Shown: piece by piece, positions 44,209-51,080 of the stretch
Layout of the letters: every line of letters begins with the position of its first letter
How positions within the stretch are numbered: position 1 is the stretch's first letter
Origin: Tenacibaculum sp.
Lineage (GTDB): Bacteria; Bacteroidota; Bacteroidia; Flavobacteriales; Flavobacteriaceae
Assembly (NCBI GenBank): GCA_022448525.1
Contig: JAKVCX010000001.1
Span: forward strand, 1-64,000
Length of the DNA: 64,000 bases
Direction: 5' to 3'
Program-made: the position numbers and the translations under genes
Notes under the pieces: generated by a model
The model's input: only the letters and a program-made list of their open reading frames with translations
Told to the model about the DNA's origin: nothing
The model's database searches: none

Positions 44209-44541
44209 ATGGGATTAACAAAGTCTGAAATATTTACAACAGAGCAGAATGAAATTGCAAGTATCGCTAAGGTTCTTGGTCATCCTGCTCGTATTGCAAT
44301 TTTAGAATATTTAGCTGCCGCTAAAACTTGTATATGTGGTGAATTAGTAAATGAAATTGGTTTAGCTCAACCAACAATATCACAACACTTAAAAGAGCTT
44401 AAAAAAATGGAAATTATAAAAGGAACCATTGAAGGAACAAGTATTTGTTACTGTTTAAATGAAGAAAAATGGAGTGAAATCAATTCCGTTTTAAAACAAT
44501 TCCTTTCAATATTCTCCGATGCAAAGAGTAATTGCTGCTAA
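44209..44541 (+). CDS. ArsR/SmtB family metalloid-responsive repressor
   Basis: A 110-residue winged-HTH repressor: VLGHPARIAILEYLAA, LVNEIGLAQPTISQHLKELKKMEIIKGTIEG. Metalloid ligands are suggested by Cys41 and Cys43 (KTCICGEL, in the usual ELCVC position of ArsR) and by the terminal Cys109-Cys110 (SNCC). It should leave the operator when arsenite or a related ion binds. It is the first gene of the operon with the ArsC-like protein and the DUF6428 protein. Confidence 0.9.
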   Translation: MGLTKSEIFTTEQNEIASIAKVLGHPARIAILEYLAAAKTCICGELVNEIGLAQPTISQHLKELKKMEIIKGTIEGTSICYCLNEEKWSEINSVLKQFLSIFSDAKSNCC

Positions 44542-44550
44542 AAAAATTTA

Positions 44551-44575
44551 AATTATTCAATCGTAATATTACAAT
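44551..44575 (+). promoter_or_regulatory. Second ArsR-like half-operator at the ArsC-like gene start
   Basis: AATTATTCAATCGTAATATTACAAT repeats the region before arsR with few changes and runs into the ATG at 44574. It suggests a second binding site within the operon. Confidence 0.5.
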
Positions 44576-45182
44576 GAATCAAAGATTAGAACAAACCATA
44601 AAAAATATTTCATCCTTACATATTTCGGAAGAAAGAAAAGAAGTCTTGAAACCACTTCTCTCCTATTTACAAAAAAAGAGGAATAACAATGAGTCTATTC
44701 GTATCAATTATATATGCACGCATAATTCCAGAAGAAGTCATTTGGGACAAATTTGGATGCAAACACTTGCTAAGCATTTCAACATTGATAATATTACAAC
44801 TTATTCAGGAGGAACGGAAGCTACTGCAATGGCAAAACCTATTGTTGAAACTTTAAAAAATCAAGGATTCGAAATTCAACAATTAAGTCAAGAACAAAAT
44901 CCGGTTTACGCTATTAAATACGATCTTAAATCATTACCGGTAATTGGTTTTTCAAAAAAATATGATAACGAATTCAATCCAAATTACGGTTTTGCTGCAA
45001 TAATGACTTGTTCTGAAGCTGACGGAGGTTGTCCTTTTGTGGCTGGTTCAGAAATTAGAGTTCCTATTACGTATGAAGATCCAAAAATATCAGATAACAC
45101 AGATAAACAAAGCGAAGTTTATTTAACAAGAAGTAATCAAATCGCATCAGAAATGTATTACGTTTTATCTCAATTAAATTAA
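44574..45182 (+). CDS. Arsenate reductase-like low-Mr phosphatase family protein
   Basis: About 202 residues from the ATG at 44574; the longer frame from 44532 overlaps the arsR stop and the operator repeat. The CX5R loop CTHNSRRS has Cys48 and Arg54; YSGGTEATAMA and TCSEADGGCPF follow, as in its orphan paralogue at 7711-8364. Position behind arsR argues for arsenate reduction through the thiol chemistry of this fold. It does not prove it, since related proteins are tyrosine phosphatases. Confidence 0.85.
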   Translation: MNQRLEQTIKNISSLHISEERKEVLKPLLSYLQKKRNNNESIRINYICTHNSRRSHLGQIWMQTLAKHFNIDNITTYSGGTEATAMAKPIVETLKNQGFEIQQLSQEQNPVYAIKYDLKSLPVIGFSKKYDNEFNPNYGFAAIMTCSEADGGCPFVAGSEIRVPITYEDPKISDNTDKQSEVYLTRSNQIASEMYYVLSQLN

Positions 45183-45188
45183 TTCATC

Positions 45189-45662
45189 ATGAAATTATCA
45201 GAAATAAAAAAACATCTTACACAACTTAAGACTATTGAATTTAAATTGCCTAATGGTGATTTAGTTCCAGAACATTTCCATGTAACAGAAGTAGGTAAAG
45301 TTACCAAACACTTCATTGATTGTGGAGGCGTTTTAAGAAAAGAAGAAAGAATCAACTTTCAATTGTGGAATGCAAATGATTACAATCATAGATTACATCC
45401 TGAAAAATTAGTTCATATAATTGAACTTTCGGAGAAAACGTTAAATCTTAAAGATGCTGAAATTGAAGTCGAATACCAAGGTGAAACCATTGGAAAATAT
45501 AATTTAGATTTCGACGGAACATCTTTTTTACTTGTAAATACAGCTACGGCTTGTTTAGCAATGGATCAATGCGGAGTTACACCTCAAGAAAAACCAAAAA
45601 TCCGTCTTTCCAATTTACAAAGCCAAGGAACATCTTGTGAGCCGGGCTCTGGATGTTGCTAA
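45189..45662 (+). CDS. DUF6428 protein of ars operons
   Basis: A 157-residue protein: MKLSEIKKHLTQLKTIEFKLPNG, VPEHFHVTEVGKVTKHFIDCGG and NFQLWNANDYNHRLHPEKL, with a Cys-rich end TSCEPGSGCC. The family is found in arsenic-resistance operons of Bacteroidetes, and its function is unknown. The vicinal Cys pair at the end could bind a trivalent metalloid, by analogy with the end of ArsR here. It starts 6 bases after the ArsC-like gene. No arsenite permease gene follows. Confidence 0.82.
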   Translation: MKLSEIKKHLTQLKTIEFKLPNGDLVPEHFHVTEVGKVTKHFIDCGGVLRKEERINFQLWNANDYNHRLHPEKLVHIIELSEKTLNLKDAEIEVEYQGETIGKYNLDFDGTSFLLVNTATACLAMDQCGVTPQEKPKIRLSNLQSQGTSCEPGSGCC

Positions 45663-45758
45663 TTAACATCTAGATGAGCGCGTTAAAATTAATGATTCCA
45701 TAAAAAATTACTTAAAAAACAACTATATTCGCGCTCAAATAACCCCTAAACAATACAT

Positions 45759-46112
45759 ATGAAAATGTATAAAAAGTTCTTTTTCTTTTTATGTTTAATC
45801 TCATCCACCCTATTTTTCTCTTGTGACGAATGTGATAACGAAAATCCAAGAGCACGAGTTTCAAATATGGGCTCTGAAGACGTAAGTGTTCAAGTTAAGA
45901 CAACTGGAGGAAACACAGAAAACATCAACAATATAGAACCTGGAAAAGCATCAGAATTTAAAAGTTACGCACCAGGAGAAGTAACATATACCATTGTTTT
46001 AAAAAGCAACGATGAAGTTACAGAAACTGTTGAAATGGGATTCTGTGCTGATTATGAGATTATCATAACTGAAGACAATGAAATTATAACGACTTCCACG
46101 AATCGAGATTAA
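45759..46112 (+). CDS. Small lipoprotein of unknown function
   Basis: A 117-residue protein with a lipoprotein signal (FFFFLCLISSTLFFSC, lipobox FFSC) and a small beta-rich domain (ARVSNMGSEDVSVQVKTTGGNTENINNIEPGKASEFKSYAPGEVTYTIVL). It holds four cysteines after cleavage, the lipid-bearing one among them. I recognise no family. It is a single gene between the ars operon and a strong terminator. Confidence 0.72.
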   Translation: MKMYKKFFFFLCLISSTLFFSCDECDNENPRARVSNMGSEDVSVQVKTTGGNTENINNIEPGKASEFKSYAPGEVTYTIVLKSNDEVTETVEMGFCADYEIIITEDNEIITTSTNRD

Positions 46113-46135
46113 TCCTTGTGTTAGTCAATAAAATA

Positions 46136-46160
46136 AAAAGCGCCAATTATGGCGCTTTTT
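46136..46160. terminator. Bidirectional terminator between the lipoprotein gene and NDH-2
   Basis: AAAAGCGCC (46136-46144) pairs with GGCGCTTTT (46151-46159), with a 6-nt loop and flanking A and T runs. It ends directly at the NDH-2 stop codon. Confidence 0.88.
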
Positions 46161-47462
46161 TTATACCTCATTCTCAAATGAATATTCATTCTTTTTCTTA
46201 AACGGACGAATAATCAAACGAGTTTCTCTATCAAAACGAATATAATTATACACCCAATTTAAAAACACGACAGCTTTATTTCTAAAACCGATTAGTGAAA
46301 ACAAGTGTACGAACATCCAAACAAACCAAGCAAACACTCCTTGAAATTTGAACTTTGGTAAGTCAACCACCGCCTTGTTTCTTCCTATTGTTGCCATAGA
46401 ACCTTTATCATTATAAACAAAAGCCTTCATCATCTTTCCTTTTAGCTCAGCTAAAATATTCTTTGCTAATAACTTTCCTTGTTGAATAGCTGGTTGCGCC
46501 ATCATCGGATGACCATAAGGATACTTCTCATTATTCATACAAGCAACATCACCAATTGCAAAAATATTTTCATGAGGTAAAATTCTATTGAAATCATCAA
46601 CTTTATAACGAGCTGCTCTTTCAATAATACACTCTTGCTCTAATCCATTAATAGCTTCTCCTTTTACACCAGCAGCCCAAATAACCGTGGATGATTGAAA
46701 ATTATCTTCTCCATTTGTCGAAACCGTTTCTCCATCATAATCTAGAACACGAAGATTTTTCCATACATCAACTCCCAATTTTATCAAAAAATCTTCAGCT
46801 TTTTTTGAAGCCTCTTCACTCATTCCTTTCAATATACAATCCGCACTTTGAATCAAATTAATTTTCATTAATCTAATATCTAAATCTGGATAATCTTTTG
46901 GTAAAATTTCCTTTTTCATTTCTGCCAAAGCACCAGCGAGTTCAACTCCCGTTGGCCCACCTCCAACAATCACAAAATTCATTAACTTCTTTCTTTCTTC
47001 TAGATCAGAAGTCAATAAAGCTTCTTCAAAATTTTCTAAAATAAGACTTCTAATATTTAACGATTGAGGAATGGATTTCATTTCCATTGTATGTTTTTCG
47101 ATATTGGTATTACCGAAAAAATTTGTTGTGGACCCTGTAGCAATAACTAAATAATCATAACATAAACTTCCAATAGAAGAATGAATCTCCTTATTATCAG
47201 CATCAATATTTGTTACTTCAGCCAAACGAAAATAAAAGTTATCAATATCATTAAATCGTTTTCGTAATGGAAAAGCAATACTATCAGGTTCTAAACCTCC
47301 GGTAGCAACTTGATATAATAAAGGTTGAAATGTATGATAATTGTGTTTATCTAAAAGAACTACTTGAAGATCTTCGTTCTCGAGTCCTTTAGCCGCAGCT
47401 AATCCAGCAAAACCTCCTCCAATAATTACAACTCTTGGAAAACTGGTTTGAGGTATATTCAT
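46161..47462 (-). CDS. Type II NADH:quinone oxidoreductase (NDH-2 family)
   Basis: A 433-residue two-dinucleotide-fold flavoprotein. The FAD motif is VVIIGGGFAGLAAAK (GGGFAG at 15-20), with NYHTFQPLLYQVATGGLEPD and the NADH motif FVIVGGGPTGVELAGAL (167-172). VIWAAGVKGEAI and NIFAIGDVACMNNEKYP bind FAD. The C-terminal part contains FAWFVWMFVHLFSLIGFRNKAVVFLNWVYNYI, membrane-associated as in NDH-2. It passes electrons from NADH to quinone without pumping protons. It has its own promoter box and a single-gene transcript. Confidence 0.93.
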   Translation of the reverse strand: MNIPQTSFPRVVIIGGGFAGLAAAKGLENEDLQVVLLDKHNYHTFQPLLYQVATGGLEPDSIAFPLRKRFNDIDNFYFRLAEVTNIDADNKEIHSSIGSLCYDYLVIATGSTTNFFGNTNIEKHTMEMKSIPQSLNIRSLILENFEEALLTSDLEERKKLMNFVIVGGGPTGVELAGALAEMKKEILPKDYPDLDIRLMKINLIQSADCILKGMSEEASKKAEDFLIKLGVDVWKNLRVLDYDGETVSTNGEDNFQSSTVIWAAGVKGEAINGLEQECIIERAARYKVDDFNRILPHENIFAIGDVACMNNEKYPYGHPMMAQPAIQQGKLLAKNILAELKGKMMKAFVYNDKGSMATIGRNKAVVDLPKFKFQGVFAWFVWMFVHLFSLIGFRNKAVVFLNWVYNYIRFDRETRLIIRPFKKKNEYSFENEV

Positions 47463-47483
47463 AGACCTAAAATTTTAGATTCA

Positions 47484-47491
47484 CAAATTTA
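47484..47491 (-). promoter_or_regulatory. -7 box of the NDH-2 gene
   Basis: On the minus strand TAAATTTG fits TAnnTTTG, 21 bases before the ATG at 47462; the leader would be about 15 nt. Confidence 0.5.
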
Positions 47492-47650
47492 CGAAAGTGT
47501 TTAAACATTTATGTTCTAAACTTTATTTATTCTGAACGAGACATATAACGTTGTAGTAACTTTTTCTGTTAAAAAAAACATGTTTTTCCTGTTTTTAAAA
47601 ACATTTAATTTTATAGTTTTACTTCTGAAAAAAGATTTTTTTAAAACATT

Positions 47651-48082
47651 ATGCTTAAGTTTTTTAAGAAAAAGAAACAGAAAGAATTCAACATTCAATG
47701 TGCTACTGATTATTTAAAAATAAATGAGCACATGTTAGATTTTCCTTGTACGCATGAAGATTTGACTAAAATTTTTGGTGAACCAACAAGAAAAATTAGT
47801 TCAAGCAATGAGTATCTTATCTGGGATGAATTCGGTTTTTTGTGCAGCGTAAATGATAATGATCAAATTTTATCACTTAGCGTTTATCAAGGAAACAATA
47901 ATCCTAGCGAATATGTTCCTCAAACTAGTTTCTACGGAAAACTTTTTTTTGAAGAAGATGATATTACTTATAATGAGTTTAGCAAAATTGGTTTAGGAAA
48001 GATTGCTATTCACCGATTAGGAAGTGAAACAGAAACTCGTTTCGGTTTTAGTATAGGTGTAAACAATGACTTTAAGAGTTAA
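47651..48082 (+). CDS. Conserved hypothetical protein next to the stress locus
   Basis: A 143-residue protein with a very basic start (MLKFFKKKKQKEF), then a compact alpha/beta region: FPCTHEDLTKIFGEPTRKISSSNEYLIWDEFGFLCSVNDNDQILSLSVYQ. No signal peptide or TM. I do not recognise the family with confidence. Its 3' end overlaps the convergent S24-like regulator by 4 bases. A link to that locus is by position only. Confidence 0.68.
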   Translation: MLKFFKKKKQKEFNIQCATDYLKINEHMLDFPCTHEDLTKIFGEPTRKISSSNEYLIWDEFGFLCSVNDNDQILSLSVYQGNNNPSEYVPQTSFYGKLFFEEDDITYNEFSKIGLGKIAIHRLGSETETRFGFSIGVNNDFKS

Positions 48083-48834
48083 CTATTACTCTTAAGTTTC
48101 AACAATTCTCTTTCTAAGAATAATAGTTTATTTTCAACATCATCGCCCACTTCAGGTAATCGGCGAATGAAAGAATATTTTGACTGCCATAGTTCCTTAA
48201 TTTCCGCTTTTTCAAAAACTTTTTCCTCTATATTTTTGTGAGCAGCCTTTAATATAACTTTATCAGCAATAAAGTAAATTTTCCTTAACACAACCTCCTT
48301 TTCCAAAACAACTAGAACAACTTCTCCATTTCCAAAAGAATCATATTCTTCTTCATTAATTTTTTCAGCAATAACTACATCCTTCGGATACAAACCTTTA
48401 TCATGGTCTGTCATTTCTAAATTTGTAACAGTAAACGCTCTTAGCAATACATCCGATTCAATAGGAAGACTAATTTCTGGTAAATCATTTAAAAAAGAGA
48501 CATTATCGTAATATTCCGAATATGATTTTATATTTCTTTCAGATACATATTTAATGGACAACATCGATTCTTTTTCTTCTAACTCATCACTTAAAAGTAA
48601 TTCATCTTTAAAACGAAGCAATTCATTTACCGTTAAATCCGATGTTAGCAAACTATCTATAGTAATGCTAAAATAATTAGCAATCTTTATAATGGTTTCT
48701 ATTCGAGGTTCACTTCTACCTTCCTCATAAGCCCCTAAAGTCGCTCTTTTCAAGTCAAATAACTCTGCGAACGCTTTTTGACTTAAACCTTTAACTCCTC
48801 TAATTTTCTTTATATTTCTACCAAAAAAAGACAT
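48079..48834 (-). CDS. HTH regulator with degenerate S24 (LexA/CI-like) domain, divergent to the psp-like operon
   Basis: About 251 residues from the ATG at 48834; the longer frame begins with TTG at 48855 inside the promoter region. The N-terminal HTH_3 domain is NIKKIRGVKGLSQKAFAELFDLKRATLGAYEEGRSEPRIETI. The C-terminal half looks like the LexA/CI/S24 fold (LLRAFTVTNLEMTDHDKGLYPKDVVIAEK, GEVVLVVLEKEVVLRKIYF). Where self-cleaving members have GDSM with the catalytic Ser, this protein reads TNLEMTD, so autoproteolysis looks unlikely. It probably binds the repeated GCTAAT elements between it and the operon. Confidence 0.82.
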   Translation of the reverse strand: MSFFGRNIKKIRGVKGLSQKAFAELFDLKRATLGAYEEGRSEPRIETIIKIANYFSITIDSLLTSDLTVNELLRFKDELLLSDELEEKESMLSIKYVSERNIKSYSEYYDNVSFLNDLPEISLPIESDVLLRAFTVTNLEMTDHDKGLYPKDVVIAEKINEEEYDSFGNGEVVLVVLEKEVVLRKIYFIADKVILKAAHKNIEEKVFEKAEIKELWQSKYSFIRRLPEVGDDVENKLLFLERELLKLKSNS

Positions 48835-48849
48835 GTTTGCTAATTTTAT

Positions 48850-48879
48850 TTGCAATTTTAATTTTTATTCGTATATTTA
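48850..48879 (+). promoter_or_regulatory. Promoter of the psp-like operon
   Basis: TTG (48850-48852) is followed after 19 bases by TATATTTA (48872-48879), close to the TTG-N19-TAnnTTTG consensus. The predicted start is near 48886, which leaves a leader of about 170 nt. Confidence 0.6.
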
Positions 48880-48903
48880 CACTAACAATATTAGCTAATA
48901 AAA

Positions 48904-48945
48904 ATGAATATTGCTAATTTTTCTAGAAAAAGTACCACTAACTAA
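48904..48945 (+). CDS. Leader ORF 1 (13 codons) in the psp-like operon
   Basis: The ORF starts with ATG and encodes MNIANFSRKSTTN. It lies in the leader and overlaps the second GCTAAT element. It is too short to judge by composition and is reported only because a second ORF follows it. Confidence 0.25.
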   Translation: MNIANFSRKSTTN

Positions 48946-48960
48946 TTAAACTAAATTATT

Positions 48961-49017
48961 ATGATTCTATTAACTTTACATTGTGCAGTAATGATTACAC
49001 AAACTATTTTTGCATAA
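48961..49017 (+). CDS. Leader ORF 2 (18 codons, hydrophobic) in the psp-like operon
   Basis: The ORF starts with ATG and encodes MILLTLHCAVMITQTIFA, a hydrophobic peptide with one Cys and no charge other than His. It ends 40 bases before the first operon gene. It could be a leader peptide or a tiny membrane peptide, or chance. Confidence 0.3.
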   Translation: MILLTLHCAVMITQTIFA

Positions 49018-49057
49018 TTCAACAATCGAAACAACTATTAAACTATACTAATTGCTA

Positions 49058-49453
49058 ATGAACATTCATTTTGAAAAAACCAAGAATTATTTATTAGAAC
49101 TAAACTTTACTATCCGTAAAGAAATCGAATCTGAGGGGATTTTTGTTATTGAAAAAGAGAATTTTGGAATTAAAAACCTGATTATAGGTGTAGCTTACCC
49201 GATTTTGATTGTAGAGCAATTTATATTCAAAGTAAAAAAGCCAAACGAAGCAATGTTTAAAGCATTACTTCAAAAAAATAGAGATATAATTCATGGCGCT
49301 TTTGTGCTGGATGAAACAGGAGAACGTGTCATTTTTAGAGACACTTTACAATTAGAAAACTTAGACATTAATGAATTGGAAGCTACCTTAAATTCTTTGA
49401 GTTTATTGCTTAGTGAATATTCAAATGAAATTATAGAATTTTCAAAATATTAA
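49058..49453 (+). CDS. YjfI/YbjN-like protein, first gene of the psp-like operon
   Basis: 131 residues from the ATG at 49058; the TTG two codons earlier lies in an operator element. It is a soluble alpha/beta protein (NIHFEKTKNYLLELNFTIRKEIES, FIFKVKKPNEAMFKALLQKNRDIIHGAFVLDETGERVIFRDTLQLENLDINELEATLNSL). The pattern fits the YbjN/type III chaperone-like fold seen in YjfI (DUF2170) proteins, which are coded beside PspA homologues in Proteobacteria. The assignment rests on pattern and context, not on a strong motif. Six bases separate it from pspA. Confidence 0.68.
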   Translation: MNIHFEKTKNYLLELNFTIRKEIESEGIFVIEKENFGIKNLIIGVAYPILIVEQFIFKVKKPNEAMFKALLQKNRDIIHGAFVLDETGERVIFRDTLQLENLDINELEATLNSLSLLLSEYSNEIIEFSKY

Positions 49454-49459
49454 AATACT

Positions 49460-50164
49460 ATGAACTTTTTTAAAAGACTTTTTAAAATAGGACAAGCGGA
49501 AGCGAATGCTGCACTAGATAGCATGGAGGATCCTATTAAAATGACCGAACAAGGTATTCGGGATTTAAAAATTGATTTGGAAAAATCTTTAGAATCATTA
49601 GCTCAAGTAAAAGCATTAGCAATTAGAGCAAAAAATGATGTAGAAGAATACACTTCTAAAGCAAATGATTATCAGCAAAAAGCAATGCTAATTCTTACCA
49701 AAGCTAAAAATGGGGAATTAGATATAGAAGAAGCTGACAAACTTGCAAAACAAGCTTTAGTTCGTAAAGAAGAGACAAATCAGCAGTTAGAAAACGCTAA
49801 AAGTGAATCTGAAAACTTTGATGAATCTGTAGCGAAACTTGAAAGCTCAGTTCAAGAAATTAAAAACTCATTAAAAAAATGGGAGAATGAACTTAGAACT
49901 TTAAAAGCTAGACATAAAGTTGCTAAAGCCACTAAAAACTTGAACAAAGAAATGGCTGAAATCGATAGTTCTAGCACAGTTTCTATGTTAGAAAGAATGA
50001 AAAATAAAATTGAACAAGAAGAAGCTCTAGCGGATGCATATGGAGATATGGCTAAAGAAAATAAAACATTAGAACAAAAATTAGAAGAGCTCACAAATAC
50101 CACTGAGCAATCTGCTGAAGATGATTTAGCAGCGCTGAAAAAGGAAATGGGATTAAATGATTAA
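49460..50164 (+). CDS. PspA/IM30 family protein
   Basis: A 234-residue, almost wholly helical protein. It starts with FFKRLFKIGQAEANAALDSMEDPIKMTEQGIRDLKIDLEKS, the amphipathic N-terminal helix and the conserved D-x-x-K-M region of PspA/IM30. Long heptad helices then run to about residue 200, and an acidic end follows (EDDLAALKKEMGLND). Such proteins form ESCRT-III-like rods on stressed inner membranes. Neighbours of the NfeD and SPFH families strengthen the membrane-stress reading. No PspF-type activator is near; the S24-like regulator probably replaces it. Confidence 0.92.
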   Translation: MNFFKRLFKIGQAEANAALDSMEDPIKMTEQGIRDLKIDLEKSLESLAQVKALAIRAKNDVEEYTSKANDYQQKAMLILTKAKNGELDIEEADKLAKQALVRKEETNQQLENAKSESENFDESVAKLESSVQEIKNSLKKWENELRTLKARHKVAKATKNLNKEMAEIDSSSTVSMLERMKNKIEQEEALADAYGDMAKENKTLEQKLEELTNTTEQSAEDDLAALKKEMGLND

Positions 50165-50170
50165 TCAATA

Positions 50171-50229
50171 ATGAATTACGAATTGTTAATTATTACCCTT
50201 AAATTTTTAATTAAAATTCGTAATTCATA
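50171..50229. repeat. Inverted repeat between pspA and the NfeD-like gene
   Basis: ATGAATTACGAATT (50171-50184) is the exact complement of AATTCGTAATTCAT (50216-50229). Inner segments (TTAATT and TAATTAA) can extend the stem. It has no T-run. It could be an intergenic repeat, an mRNA stabiliser or a processing site. Confidence 0.6.
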
Positions 50230-50256
50230 ATTTGCACCCTTAATAATAAACTAGCT

Positions 50257-51033
50257 ATGACATTAACCGATATTGTATTTTCTGATGTTAACATCACTCT
50301 GACAATACTTCTAATTATTCTTTTAACTTATTGGCTTGTTACCATGATATCTGGAATCGATTTTGATCTTGATATGGATATTGATGTTGATATAGATGTG
50401 GATGTCGATGCGGATGTTGATATAGATGCGGATGTTGATATAGATGTAGATTCTAATGTAGGTACTGGATTAGAAGGAAGTGATATGGATTTCCATGATG
50501 TCGCAAACACCGAAGTTAATAAAGAAGATATTGTTGGAAAAAGAAGAAAACCTTTAAAATGGTGGCAAGTCCTACTTATATATTTCAATTTTGTTGGACT
50601 TCCATTTATGTTCACTTTCACATCTTGGATCTTCATATGGTGGCTTATAACAACAATCGCCACTACCATGACACATAGCTACAATAATACATTTGGATTT
50701 ATTTTAATGCTTGCTGGATTTTTTCCGTCACTTATCGTGACAAAAATATTTACAACTCCATTTAAAAATTTCTTTAAAAATTTAAATCAAGATGGGGATT
50801 CTGCAACAGAAATTATTGGAAGAAAAGGAGTAAGTCTATCAACTATATCAGAAGATAAGTTAGGTAGAGCCGAAGTCAAAGCAGATGGAAATATTCTAAA
50901 CATAAATATTAAATCCCTAGATGGAAAAAAAATAGATTATAAATCACAAATATTAATCATTAAACAAAGTAAAAATAAACTTTATTACTATGCGCAAGAA
51001 TACTTAACAGATAGCATAGATATAAATTTTTAA
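50257..51033 (+). CDS. NfeD/OB-fold-like membrane protein with Asp-rich repeat
   Basis: A 258-residue protein. TM helix 1 (about 14-33) is followed by alternating Asp residues (about 36-67, DVDIDVDVDADVDIDADV type, coded by GATGTTGATATA-like repeats). A linker and two further TM segments follow (about 102-130 and 145-162). A C-terminal OB-fold-like domain (about 185-258, ATEIIGRKGVSLSTISEDKLGRAEVKADG) corresponds to the soluble domain of NfeD proteins, which pair with SPFH proteins. No ClpP-like protease part is present. The acidic repeat may bind cations; that is a guess. Confidence 0.78.
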   Translation: MTLTDIVFSDVNITLTILLIILLTYWLVTMISGIDFDLDMDIDVDIDVDVDADVDIDADVDIDVDSNVGTGLEGSDMDFHDVANTEVNKEDIVGKRRKPLKWWQVLLIYFNFVGLPFMFTFTSWIFIWWLITTIATTMTHSYNNTFGFILMLAGFFPSLIVTKIFTTPFKNFFKNLNQDGDSATEIIGRKGVSLSTISEDKLGRAEVKADGNILNINIKSLDGKKIDYKSQILIIKQSKNKLYYYAQEYLTDSIDINF

Positions 51034-51080
51034 CAATTAAATTTACAAAATATAAAATCACTAAAAACTAATTAATTACT

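Larger units (their letters stand above)
48836..49059. promoter_or_regulatory. Repeated GCTAAT elements in the divergent control region
   Basis: TTTGCTAAT (48836-48844), the perfect palindrome ATTAGCTAAT (48890-48899), AATATTGCTAAT (48907-48918) and ATTGCTAAT (49051-49059) lie between the regulator and the first operon gene. The middle pair form direct repeats just after the predicted transcript start, a repressor-like position. Confidence 0.55.

Noticed and set aside
44532-44573. Longer start for the ArsC-like gene
   Set aside because: The added codons overlap the end of arsR and the operator repeat; the ATG at 44574 aligns better with the paralogue.
47516-47698. Small minus-strand open frame between NDH-2 and the hypothetical gene
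   Set aside because: It overlaps the start of the plus-strand gene at 47651 and has a low-complexity Lys/Phe composition without support.
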